Source of the DNA: Durusdinium trenchii
Lineage: Eukaryota; Sar; Dinophyceae; Suessiales; Symbiodiniaceae
Direction: 5' to 3'
DNA: 64,000 bases
Assembly (NCBI GenBank): GCA_963970005.1
Contig: CAXAMN010025361.1
Location: 366,504 to 430,503 of the forward strand
In this document: one piece after another, positions 1 through 9,829 of the stretch
Layout: each line of letters opens with the position of its first letter
Position numbering within the stretch: position 1 is the first letter of the stretch
Translations under genes and position numbers: made by a program
The notes under the pieces: model-generated
Seen by the model: only the letters and a program-made list of their open reading frames with translations
What the model was told of the DNA's origin: nothing
Databases searched by the model: none

Positions 1-1867
1 ATGCGAGGAAACAACCATTGCAGGCTGACAATCCCGCTACACCTAGCACACCTAAACTGGCTTGGCGCGGGCACACAAGAAACCAGTGAGCCCAGTGAGC
101 CTATTGGTGCCCCTATGGAATCCCAAATTCAAGTTGGCCACTTGTTGGAGACATCCACAGCATGTCACGAGCATTTGACGCACGCGTGAGGAGTTTCCTT
201 TCCTTGCGCGATCCGAGCCGACTCCGACGACGTGAGTGGCCTGGAGTCCGAAGTCGCCTGGAGCTATTATTGGCCGGTCAAACCGGTTGATCAACTCCAC
301 CACACAGTGTCTGACTTGACTGAGAAGGTCTTAGTGTTGAGGAAAAATCTTCCAAGCAATGTACTCTACATGGTGAGGAATTCGCTCTCCCAAAGAAGGT
401 ATATAGATGCTAAGCAATCTTGTTTAAGCGACATCTAGATGAACCGCGTGGAGAAAAAAACCTGAGATGGCGCCCAGTGTGGGCACTTTTCTGGATCCCA
501 CTGGGCCCGGCCTGGATCCCACGCAGCCTGAATCGCAGCCTCCCAAGTTGTGATCTATAAATCACCAAGATCTCCGGATCCACCCACAAGAAGATGAGGG
601 ATGGTTGTGCGGTGTCTGGGGTCTTGCTTCCTGGCCAGCGGGCGCCCGACTGACGTTGGTCATGGAATCCTTCAGATGGTTCATTACCCAGGCCAGTCCG
701 GCCTGCTCTTCCATGGGGCTGGTGAAGTGGATGTGCAGCCTTGGACGGAGGCAGAGATCAGGGAAATGCACTGAAGACGCGAGGTGAAGATTTTATTTGC
801 TTCCACCCAAAGGTTTGGGTCTATTCAATTTTGCAGAGTCATCCATTGAGATTGAAGGGCCTGAAGGGTATTGATCAGTGTTGGAGCCTTGACAAACCCT
901 GAGACAATATGAGACAATAACGTGTGTTTTCTGGTCAAAGTGTTCGTTCCGAGTGTTTGTTGGATTTCAACATCAAGTGAGGTATCATGCCAACCACAGC
1001 ACTATACATAGCGATAACATGCAATGCTACTGCGGCTCGGCCAAACTAAGTTTTATTCCAATACTCTTGCAAAGTGAAGACCTTTGAACTGCTGTGAGTC
1101 TGGACAACCAAGATCTTGATTCCTTATACTTTTAGTGGCGAACCGCATGGGAAACAATATGTTTCAACTGGATTCCTCTTGGGACGGCGCAAAGGTTGCA
1201 GATTCTTCAAGCGGAATGAAGAGATGTTTAGCTGATCCTGGGGTGAATCAGTTGACATTCCAAAACAACCGAGCAAAGTACTGTAAAGCGATGTAAAGAG
1301 TCATCCACAAAGGGCTGTGTTTACGTTTGTGTTCAAGAGATTATTTTGTGAGAAAACCTGGGCTTTGGTACAGCCCCAAAGAACTCCAACAGTTTTACCA
1401 TTTATATAGGAGGCATCCAAGAGACTGAAATCACATTCACATTCGCTAGAATAAACAAAAGGTCACCTGCAGTTGAGGGTCATCGAAGCTCCTACTCGAG
1501 TAGAGAGTCTTGCCTGGAATCCACGGTCCGGCTCAGCTGCGTCCGATACTTAGAGGGGTGGTTGTGCTTGGACTCCATGTAGTACACCTCCAACTGCGGA
1601 GCGCTTAGTGAATGGGTTCAGTGGGAAAGGTCCGGTGCTTCTTGAGCAAAGAGCACCCACACCAAACAAATCTAGAAGCTGGCAGCTCACCACTGGTAGC
1701 GGCCTGTGATTTTGACCTGTAGCCTTTTGCTTAAACATGCTAGGAGCGAGATCTAGCTTAAACTAGCATCCAGATGCATCCAATATGTTCACCTATTTCT
1801 GTTTGATATGAGTCTAAAACCCAGTAAAAACCTGGATGAACCTGACCTGCTGTGTTGTGCCCGTCTC
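1..1867. other. No supportable gene
   Basis: Small GC-rich patches at 60-260 and 470-780 have open frames on both strands but no clear exon. The rest is unremarkable AT-rich DNA. Confidence 0.4.
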
Positions 1868-1990
1868 CTTGCTTTGGAGGCTGCTCCGCCCTGTCCGCCC
1901 TCAGAAGCGTTCTGCCGTCAGCTTCATGGAGCAGCTTCACCGCGCTCCGCAGCTCCGCGGCCGTCCACGCGGCCGAGGAACGAACATGGC
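1868..1990 (-). CDS. Minus-strand exon-like segment
   Basis: The reverse strand reads VRSSAAWTAAELRSAVKLL and HEADGRTLLRADRAEQPPK, an Ala/Leu/Arg helical composition in a GC-rich patch. There is no in-frame ATG at the expected start, so it would be an internal exon. Boundaries are not defined. The TAGTAG-family repeat begins about 20 bp away at 2004. Function unknown. Confidence 0.3.
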
Positions 1991-2003
1991 CAGTGAAAAA
2001 AGC

Positions 2004-2330
2004 TAGTAGCGAACCTTGTTACTACTAGTAAGGCACCTGTTACTACCAGCGTGGCACTTGTTACTACTAGCTTCTTGTTACTACTAGTAAGGCACCTGTT
2101 ACTACTAGCGTGGCACTTGTTCCTAGTGGCTTCTTGTTCATAGCGTCCTTGCTCCTGGTAGTACGGCCAGGAGCCCCTAGTAGCGTCCGATCGCTCTGTT
2201 CGTAGCGATGCCAGGAGCCCCTATAGATGCCCCTAGTAGCTTCTTGTTCCTATAGTAGTATGGCCAGGAGCCCCGTTCGTAGCGTCCGATCGCTCCGTTC
2301 GAGTCGCGATGCCCTTTGTTTGTGTCCACC
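2004..2330 (+). repeat. TAGTAG/GCCAGGAGCC dispersed repeat, longest copy
   Basis: Alternates units such as TTGTTACTACTAGTAAGGCA, CCTGTTACTACTAGCGTGGC, AGTACGGCCAGGAGCCCC and CGTTCGTAGCGTCCGATCGC. Shorter copies of the same vocabulary occur throughout the window. Repeated motifs are 12-20 bp with palindromic cores (for example ACTAGT). Confidence 0.75.
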
Positions 2331-2340
2331 GGAGGTGGCT

Positions 2341-2580
2341 TTATTCTAGAAAACCTAGAACTTGAAAAAAAAGCAAAAGAAAAGCAAAAAAAAGCAAACT
2401 AAAAAAGCACCAGCAAAACAAAGAGCAACCAAGAAAGCAAAAAAAAAGCAACCAAAAGTGCAACCAAAAAAGCACAAGCAAAACCAAAAGCAACCAAGAA
2501 AGCAAAAAAAAAGCAAGCAAAAGTGCAACAAGAAAAACAAGCAAAACAAAGAGCGACTAAACAAAAATAACAATCTGTAA
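2341..2580. repeat. A-rich arm of a nested inverted repeat
   Basis: A-rich array of AAAAAAGCAACC/AAAAGCAAG units preceded by TTCTAGAAAACCTAGAACTT. The bases at 3607-3860 are its approximate reverse complement (TTTGCTTTTGTGATTGC units then TTCAAGATGCAAAACTTCTA). It encodes only a Lys/Gln run. Confidence 0.6.
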
Positions 2581-2852
2581 TTGGCGACGTTGGGCCAGTT
2601 AGACATCCTAAACGATACAATACATAGTATAATAGCGCAAAGAGGTTGGTGGGTGGATCCAGATATGATATGATTAGATTGGAGTTCCAATGGTTCCAAA
2701 AATATGATTGGAGTCATTGGATGGTTTCTCACCTTGCGCAGTAGCTGTGAGCGACTGGGTGGACTCTACACTCTACACCCGTCCAAAAAAGATCTGGGGT
2801 GTCTGACATCTACACGGTCCCTGAGGTTTTTGCACTCAGCCGGGCTTTCTAG

Positions 2853-3003
2853 CGCACTTTCTGGCGCGCTTTTGGGAAGGGTCCACTTACTGGCGCCCTT
2901 TCTGGTGCACTTTTGGGGAGGGTCCACTTTCTGGCGCCCTTTCTGGTGCACTTTTGGGGGAGGGTCCACTTTCTGGCGCCCTTTCTGGTGCACTTTTGGG
3001 GGA
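2853..3003. repeat. Tandem repeat left of the assembly gap
   Basis: About 3.5 copies of a unit of roughly 41 bp containing CTGGCGCCCTTTCTGGTGCA, CTTTTGGGGGAGGG and TCCACTTT. The array runs directly into the run of Ns. Confidence 0.75.
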
Positions 3004-3103
3004 NNNNNNNNNNNNNNNNNNNNNNNNNNNNNNNNNNNNNNNNNNNNNNNNNNNNNNNNNNNNNNNNNNNNNNNNNNNNNNNNNNNNNNNNNNNNNNNNN
3101 NNN
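3004..3103. other. Assembly gap (100 N)
   Basis: Exactly 100 unknown bases, the usual placeholder for a gap of unknown size. It sits between related repeats in opposite orientation, where assemblers commonly fail. Confidence 0.99.
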
Positions 3104-3275
3104 CAAAAGTGCGACTTTTTTCACGGCACCACTAAAAAGAGCAAAAAAAAAGGGACCAAAAGTGCGACTTCTGGCCCGGCGCCGAAAAAAAAAGCGACCA
3201 AAAGTGCGACTTCTGGCCCGGCGCCAAAAAAAAAAGGGACCAAAAGTGCGACTTCTGACCCGGCGCCGAAAAAAT
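3104..3275. repeat. Tandem repeat right of the assembly gap
   Basis: Units of roughly 40 bp: GACCAAAAGTGCGACTTCTG, GCCCGGCGCC and an A run. The complement of the left unit also starts CCAAAAGTGC and ends GGCGCC, so the two arrays are diverged inverted relatives across the gap. Confidence 0.7.
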
Positions 3276-3420
3276 GCGACCAAAAGACCGGAAGTCCTCA
3301 CCCAGGCACTAACCCTACCCCTACCCAGCCCCCTCGCCAGGCTCGGTTCCAACGCGTTGAATTCCGAATCTGCAGTCAATCTGCAGAGGCCCTTGCTAGA
3401 CTAGTGCTGGGGGTAGTAAG

Positions 3421-3603
3421 TAGTAGAGGAGTAGTAGTGGTGGTGTGGTGGTAGTGGTAGTGGTAGTGGTAGTGGTAGTGGTAGTAGTAGTCGTAGTAGT
3501 GGTAGTAGCAGTAGTAGCAGTAGTAGTAGTAGGGGAGGCAGTAGCAGTAGCAGTAGCAGTAGTGGTAGTGGTAGTAGTGGTAGTGGTAGTAGTGGTAGTA
3601 GTA
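3421..3603. repeat. (GTA/GTG)n trinucleotide array
   Basis: About 180 bp of GTA, GTG and GCA triplets. All plus frames stay open (poly-Val and similar) purely because of the repeat. Confidence 0.9.
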
Positions 3604-3606
3604 AAA

Positions 3607-3860
3607 CATTTGCATTTTGGGGTTGCTTTTTTCTTTGTTTTTTGCTTTTATGATTGCTTTGTTTTCTGGTTGCATTTTGGGGTTGTTTTTTTCTTTGCAT
3701 TTTTTTGCTTTTGTGATTGCTTTTGTTTTTTCTGGTTGCATTTTGGGGTTGCTTTTTTTTGCTTTTGTGATTGCTTTTGTTTTTCTGGTTGCATTTTGTG
3801 ATTGCTTTTTTGTTGCTTTTGTTTTGTTTTTTTTCAAGATGCAAAACTTCTAGAACAAAG
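3607..3860. repeat. T-rich arm of the nested inverted repeat
   Basis: Units TTTTCTGGTTGCATTTTGGG and TTGCTTTTGTGATTGC ending TTTTTTTTCAAGATGCAAAA and CTTCTAGAACAAAGG. Approximate complement of 2341-2580. Confidence 0.6.
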
Positions 3861-3872
3861 GGGTCTGGCAGA

Positions 3873-3903
3873 CACAACCCTTTGTTACGTTCGTAGCGTC
3901 CTC
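3873..3903 (+). repeat. TAGTAG-family repeat, short copy
   Basis: Contains CCCTTTGTTACGTTCGTAGC then GTCC, found also at 2275-2330 and 8750-8770. Confidence 0.5.
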
Positions 3904-4437
3904 TACCCTGTTAGCTGATTCGGCTGATTCTGGAATTGATGCTGATGGTGAGTCCATTGTGAAATATCATATTACCCAACGAGAAACATGAGTCTTTCAT
4001 GGTCCCAGGGTGTCCCAGGGTATTGAACAGGCGAATTGTCCAGCTTCAGACTCCTGGCTGCTTCTACAGGGTGTCCCAGGGTATTCTTTCCAAGGTGCTT
4101 CAGGCTCCTCCTCTTGTAGAGGGCCGAACATGAAAGACCTTCAAGTCGACACCTCTTCGACTGAGTCGACCCAGCCCACCGCTCTCGGAGACCCATTTCG
4201 GAGCAAAAGAGGGCCACGGTAGAGTGCATGTGGATCACATGTGGATCACATGACTCTGAGATACTCTGAGGCTCCAGCAGTTTTTGTATGTTTTTGTGGG
4301 GGGGAGGCGCATCGCTCCAAAAAGAATCAATAAATAAGGATAAAAACATCACAAAACAAGACTGATTGAAGCGAAACAACTACCCCAAAGCAGTGAGCGC
4401 CGCCTGACCTGCGCCCAATCGCCGCGGACCCGCGCAG

Positions 4438-4540
4438 GTGCTGACGCTGATCTCCTACGATGCCATCTCTCACTTCTCACACCCGCAGGAGGAGGAACCC
4501 GTTCGCAACCCGATGGAAACCCGGCGGGGACACGGAGAGT
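4438..4540 (+). CDS. Exon-like segment
   Basis: Following CGCGCAG, the frame reads VLTLISYDAISHFSHPQ, then EEEPVRNPMETRRGHG. A second AG (4490) inside could be the real acceptor. The frame stays open to 4725, but the Arg-rich continuation looks less protein-like. A minus frame is also open. Function unknown. Confidence 0.25.
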
Positions 4541-4983
4541 GGCGTCGGACGGACGTTCGGAACGACAGACGACGAAGGAATCAAGGAGATGATATCTGGA
4601 TATCCTCCATGTGGAACACCGGAAGCAACCGAAAAAGCACGGTGATTTCGGAGGCAGGGAATGATCACCTCCCAAGGCCACATGTCAGGCGGCATGTCAC
4701 GCCGTTTCGCACCTTTTCGCTGTGAGTGCAATGACGAGGACATGATTTGAGTCACTGGGACGCTGTGGGACATGTGCCCGTGCCTTTGCCTTCCATATCT
4801 TCCATGCAAAAATCACTGAACCAGGCAGCTAGCCACTGGTTGAAGAGTCCCAGCTCCAAAGCAGCGTCACAAACTGGACAGAATGTGCGACCTCATCTAT
4901 GGCCTCAATCCACTGTGTTTTCGGTGAGTCGGCAAGATTTCACTGTCTATTCCACCGGGGTCGCAGGGTGCATTTCGTGGCAG

Positions 4984-5093
4984 GAGCGACTCTTCAGCTT
5001 CACCAATGACCCGCTCTGGTCGATGGAAGCACCTAAGCGGAAGGAACTCCTGGAGAGAAAGATGTCGGAGCACAAGCCGCTCGAGCTGAAAGG
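4984..5093 (+). CDS. Exon-like segment (Lys/Glu-rich helix)
   Basis: A GTGGCAG acceptor is followed by ERLFSFTNDPLWSMEAPKRK, then ELLERKMSEHKPLELKG. The composition changes after LELK, and the frame runs to a stop at 5131. The right boundary is uncertain; a GTGACT donor lies at 5096. No domain recognised. Confidence 0.4.
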
Positions 5094-5286
5094 GAGTGAC
5101 TGTGGGTCCGTAGCCGCCCCCCCCAGAAAATGAACGAAAATGACAGGTTGACATCCCGAAAAATGCCTATTCTTGGTCATGTTGAAAGGGTCAACCAATG
5201 TCAACCAGGGTGCCAGTTTGCTTGATTTTTGTTCACCCAGTGACAGCCCCAGACGAATGGCTAGTCGCAACATGACCATGCACTTT

Positions 5287-5314
5287 GGCTGGCTGGCTGG
5301 CTGGCTGGCTGGCT
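5287..5314. repeat. (GGCT)7 microsatellite
   Basis: Seven uninterrupted GGCT units. Confidence 0.9.
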
Positions 5315-5560
5315 GTGCATGTAGCAGACCCAAGTCTTTGCGCGGGTAGCAAGAGGTTATGTACGAGAAGATTTAAAACAATCCTGAGTCCCTTTGCCAG
5401 TAGTTGACTTGGTTTTGCTTGAAGACTCTCCTTGATTGTTTTGTATTGTCCCAACTTGTCACCATCACCATTTCCTTGCCAGTATGGTTTGGTTATGATT
5501 CAAAACAAGAGGCCTCCAACATGTTTTGACTGCCAAGTCTTGAAAAGGTATTTGTCTATG

Positions 5561-5670
5561 CCCAGACACTCCGTTTATGGAATATATATGATCTATGCAT
5601 ATCTATGCCGGCATTGACCCCTAAAACAACCTCTATGTAAGGCAAGTGTGCCATACATGGAGTGTTTGGG
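5561..5670. mobile_element. Second class of hairpin mini-element
   Basis: 110 bp with 20-bp terminal inverted repeats: CCCAGACACTCCGTTTATGG on the left and CCATACATGGAGTGTTTGGG on the right (17 of 20 positions pair). The core is AT-rich. A single matching end, CCCAGACACTCCATGTATGC, occurs at 26230, so the motif is dispersed. Confidence 0.55.
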
Positions 5671-7002
5671 ATTTCGGAGTGTAGTACTTAGTAACTTAGG
5701 GAACTATAACTTTTCAACTAAGGGGTGCAGAGATTCCATCCGAGTATCCACTCAGTGTTGTTTGATCTCTATGGACCCGGCGCACCCTTGGAGAACCAAG
5801 AAAGCACCCTTGGTTGTCCATGAAAACTACCACCCCCTGCGCCCAGCCGCCCTGGTACATTCTCATGTATTTAGCATTCTGGTATTCTCAAATGTACTGG
5901 AAGATCCGTCAGACATCTTCCGGGCTTAGTCTAGACCGAGGTAACTCCTCCCCAAGATACATGAGCTTTGTCCCACTGAAGCAACGATATACAAGTTTCA
6001 GGGTCCCTGAGTTCAAACATAGACACCGCTAAGAAGGTATGGAAGATTATGTTTGTTTACTATCAGGGGTGGTTTTCCAGCTTCGACCAGCGAGGTTAGT
6101 ATACACAAGGTTAGTGCTTACTGTACCTGTTCCCCAGATAGCGAGAGCTATCGGGTTCTAACTTCAACTACAAGAGGTGCTTGTTCACTGCATACGGTCC
6201 AAGTAGTCATTTGTTCTTCCCCAAACCCAATCGCTATCCACCGACGTCCCATGTTCAAACCATCCTGGGCTGGGGCATCGTTGGACCCGACGGGGAACGA
6301 CATCAATGTGGGATACGCAGCGAGGTGGTGCTATAGACGTTTGTGGGTGTCCGCTGTCAGTCTTTAAGTGGCTTAGGTGCACAGACTTCATTGCTCACGC
6401 GACCATAGTCATAAAAAGAAAAACAACTATTGGAGGTCTTAAATAACTTAAAATTTACAATTTGTTATTGTTTGATGCCTTTTGAGTCTTCGACTTCTAT
6501 AGGGGGTGGTGCACAAAAACCATGGAACGATGCCTGGCCTTCGACGGATTCATGTTTCATTTGGATCATGTTTTCACACTTGTTTCATGTGTCGTCCGAG
6601 GCGTGCCTCGGGTGTGTTCACCTTGATGCTGCCGGGGCCGTCCCAGATCGTTGCATCGGTAGATGGTTGTTCTCCTGTGGGAATCGGTGGGACGAGGTGG
6701 ATGATGAACACGTGTGGAGTGACTGAATTGATCAGTGGTGGTTTGGCCTCAAGTTGTTTTTTGCAACGAAACATCACAAAACAACTGCACCATCAGGTGA
6801 ACTCACCCTCCCCACTCACAACGACTGATTTGGGCTTGCCGCTAGTTCTGAGACGAGAATTGTTGTTGTCCTCGCATCCAGAAGTGTGGAGGAAGCGTTT
6901 GCATAGAAGGTGGAAGACCAGTGTAGATGTTGGGCAACAGGGATGGTTAATCGATACTTCCTCACGCGGCTTGAGCTGCGCATGAGAACTGTGACTGTGC
7001 AG

Positions 7003-7290
7003 TGCTAAGGTTTCCTGTATATCTCCTGGTCCGGAGGCCAAGCCCAGAAGGGCTCGGGCTTTTGAAACAGACTTTTCGGACAGAGATCCCCAAGGCTGCT
7101 CATCGACAAGTTGAAGATATGTTAAACGGGTGCCGAAGCCCTGTCCTTATCAGGTCCCAGTACAAAGATCAAGACCCACAGCTGATCCCCCTATGTTCAT
7201 ATTGTTCTGGCCCTGGAAAGGTTTATGTGAATCATGAGCTTTGCTTCGTGAATTGCAGGTTTTGCTCCACGGACAGTCAGACCCCCTAAA
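7003..7290 (+). CDS. Exon-like segment with two CxxC pairs
   Basis: After TGTGCAG the frame reads through to a TAA near 7288 and contains LLKQTFRTEIPKAAHRQVED, IRSQYKDQDPQLIPLCSYC, SGPGKVYVNHELCF and VNCRFCSTDSQTP. The CSYC and CRFC pairs 22 residues apart could bind zinc. No ATG exists at the left end, so an exon or gene fragment is more likely than a complete gene. Family not recognised. Confidence 0.4.
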
Positions 7291-7361
7291 CGGCTCAGCA
7301 GACATGCTTCCTAGCGCCCAGTTGTTTATTGTATTTGTAGTATATTAGCTGTAAGATTTAT

Positions 7362-7447
7362 ATGATATTATATTATATATATATATTGATTGATATCTAT
7401 ATATATATATATATATTTGTTATATGCCCCTGGTGTGTGTGTGTGTG
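7362..7447. repeat. AT-rich and (TG)n microsatellites
   Basis: Two TA runs separated by TTGATTGATATC, then (TG)n at 7432-7447. Confidence 0.85.
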
Positions 7448-8583
7448 ATGGCTGAGGTGGCAACTCAGCACCAGTTCCGTTTCATCCATACCAACGCCGG
7501 GCTGCCGAGCGCAGCGCTATGCGCATGGCCAAACGCCCCTGGTACCAAAGCCGCTTGAGGGGGGCTGGGGATAGTATAGATGTCCCATGAGGTCAAAAGA
7601 CACCCCACCTGGATGTCTTGAGGATGACCTATGTAGGGGGGTTCAGGGATCAAGGCAAAGGTGCTGTCCAAGTTTCTTCATCGTGGTAGGGAGCAATACC
7701 TCTAGTTCCTGGTGATAGCCACTAGTTTAGTTTCTTTCTGCCAACGAGCACGCATTGAATTCATTTAAATTTGTTGGTCGAGGACGTAAACTTGTTGTCA
7801 AGCAAGGTAACCCAAGGTTTGCATTTGAACACTTACCCTCCATGCTCAGGACAAAAACTAAGGCTCCTTCATTGCTAGGTCAAGTGCTTCTTCCGCTGAG
7901 GGTAGAATCAATCCATCCAAACCCTTCAATGAAAGAGGACCTGTGAACAATCGGAATATCGTCGGGTTACCATGTTGGCATTTGAGGGATTTGCCTGTTG
8001 TTTGTTTGGTGAACCACATGTATGGTACGTATAGCGTTCTTGTATCGTGATGCGTTGCGCCTGGCCTCCATCGAGGTCTTCTGGTTGATTCCTCTCACCA
8101 TGGCTTGGAAGCCCAGAAGAAAGCAGTTGGGGGACAGTTAAGATGTGTTTGCATGCGCAACCATGGGATTTAGCTGCAATATGTTTGTATACATATATGC
8201 CTCCGGGGCGGGTGGTCTGGATGTATGCCATGTTACGCGAGGCACAAACGCTCCCGATGTCGTAAAGGTTGAAATTGACCCAGCGACCTCAAGTTAGAGG
8301 CGACGTGCATTTTGTCACCACCAGCACAGACGATAGTTGGGAGAAAATTTGTGACACATTCTCCCCAGACTTGAGAATCTCACTGAGCACGCACGATCCA
8401 AGTTTCCGTCCAAAGGCTTTAACCATCAGATATGCTGTCAACTCGATGGACTTGACTTCTGGGCGTGACCAAGACGAATATGAGGACAAAAATGTTTGGA
8501 AACGTGGCCCGCTTGAGTCCGCTGGATGCAATGCTTCGACATGGTGGTCTCGTAGCGAATCCTCCAGGTTAAGTAAGCCGGCA

Positions 8584-8688
8584 CCGTGGTTTCAGAGTAC
8601 TTGTAGATGGCACAATCCTCAAGTTGGGTGGTTTATATGGACCCGCATCTCAAGGACATCTAGAGGATTCTGCCATTTGACACCACTG
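8584..8688. mobile_element. Hairpin mini-element, diverged copy
   Basis: The same family and the same 105-bp length as the element at 9722, sharing GTAGATGGCACAATCC, GGTTTATATGGACCC and AAGGACATCTAG. The right end (CCACTG then TA) is kept; the left end reads CCGTGG in place of CAGTGG. Confidence 0.7.
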
Positions 8689-8747
8689 TAATACTACTGA
8701 GAAGTGCAAGAAGTCCTGATAACTTTGGAAGTTCCACCATCTGGGAG

Positions 8748-8872
8748 CGTTGCCCTTTGTTACTTTCGTAGCTTCTTGTTCCTAGTAGTACGGCCAGGAG
8801 CCCCGTTCATAGCGTCCTTGTTCCTAGTAGCGATGCCAGGAGCCCCTAGTAGCTTATTCTTCCTAGCTCCGG
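8748..8872 (+). repeat. TAGTAG-family repeat
   Basis: Contains CCCTTTGTTACTTTCGTAGC, TTCCTAGTAGTACGGCCAGG, AGCGTCCTTGTTCCTAGTAG and GATGCCAGGAGCCCCTAGTA, matching 2140-2230. Confidence 0.7.
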
Positions 8873-9095
8873 GGAGCTTCAGAGAGTTCACTCGGTCCCC
8901 CAGGTCCTCACCTGGAGACACTGGTGCGGCCCTGCAGGCGCGCGCCCCCTTGGTGCCATGAGTTGGAGATACAGTATATTACAAGCATTCATGTATCATG
9001 TATCATTAGTTGGGTCTTATCACAATGTATGAAAAACCCAAAAAAAAACGTGACACAGGACCCATACATACCCAAAACATAACCCAGACAAGCAG

Positions 9096-9275
9096 GATGG
9101 TTGGAGCCGCATCGAGCTGCAAATCGAGCTCCTTGTGGACCCTCCGCACTGGGCAGATCGCTCAGGTAGGGACTTGGACATCACCCCCTCGTCCACCTGG
9201 TTCATCGAAAAAGTTCCGTTGTTTGCCATGTGTGACTTTTCTTCTGGGGGGAAGGCCGTGTTTGTGATTTCATAG
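9096..9275 (+). CDS. Exon-like open segment, function unknown
   Basis: After AGCAG the frame reads DGWSRIELQIELLVDPPHW, ADRSGRDLDITPSSTWFIEK and VPLFAMCDFSSGGKAVFVIS, then TAG at 9273. Amino-acid use is coding-like and there is no in-frame ATG, so it was read as an internal or terminal exon. I do not recognise the family. A minus-strand frame is also open over 9020-9229 but looks less protein-like. Confidence 0.4.
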   Translation, partial: DGWSRIELQIELLVDPPHWADRSGRDLDITPSSTWFIEKVPLFAMCDFSSGGKAVFVIS

Positions 9276-9721
9276 CTGTTAGCGACCTATCAGGCTACAG
9301 CTGCAACTTGTACCTCTCCTACTCCTCCAAAATGCTCCTGCTCTTTGGCCGGACACCGTTGGTGGGCTTGGGATGAGTGAACCTTCGGTGTGATCAGAGT
9401 AGCGATGGCACCATCGACCAGAAACCCATCATACATTGACATGGAACCTGATGGAGACCTGTTGGAAGGTGCTGCTCAAGGAATCCAGGCTTGAGAAAGG
9501 TTCAGATTGAAAGGGGGTACATTCGGTATGTTTGCTGTTCTTGTTGTTTTCTAATCAAGTTCTACTGTGCTGTCAATCAACAATTCCAAGCACACCTCTA
9601 CAAGTGATTGGTGAAGGATTTCTGAGTTCTTCAGTTTCGCTGTTTCGATCGTGCGAGATGGTGGAGGGTGATCAGTCAACCAGTCACCGACCGTTTCCAA
9701 TGTTTTGATGTTGATATTATA

Positions 9722-9826
9722 CAGTGGTTTAAGAGTAGATGGCGCAATCCCCCAAAGGTGGTTTATATGGACCCCCATCTAAAGGACATCTAGGGGATTG
9801 TGCCATCTACTTTTTTGAAACCACTG
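9722..9826. mobile_element. Hairpin mini-element (MITE-like), intact copy
   Basis: 105 bp with near-perfect terminal inverted repeats of about 32 bp. The left end runs CAGTGGTTTAAGAGTAGATG and on to GGCGCAATCCCC; the right end is the complement of the same motif, ending AAACCACTG. TA lies on both sides, as expected for a TA target-site duplication. The core has GGTTTATATGGACCC and AGGACATCTAGG. Too short to encode anything; it would need a transposase in trans. Confidence 0.8.
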
Positions 9827-9829
9827 TAC

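Larger units (their letters stand above)
5134..7002. other. Intergenic or intronic, no gene seen
   Basis: Contains the GGCT repeat and the hairpin element at 5561. Open frames at 6053-6985 are short and overlap on both strands. Confidence 0.4.

Noticed and set aside
3310-3330. CTAACCCTACCCCTACCC as telomeric sequence
   Set aside because: Only two imperfect units; no array.
3445-3801. Poly-Val, poly-Tyr and poly-Leu frames
   Set aside because: Produced entirely by the GTA/GTG and T-rich arrays.
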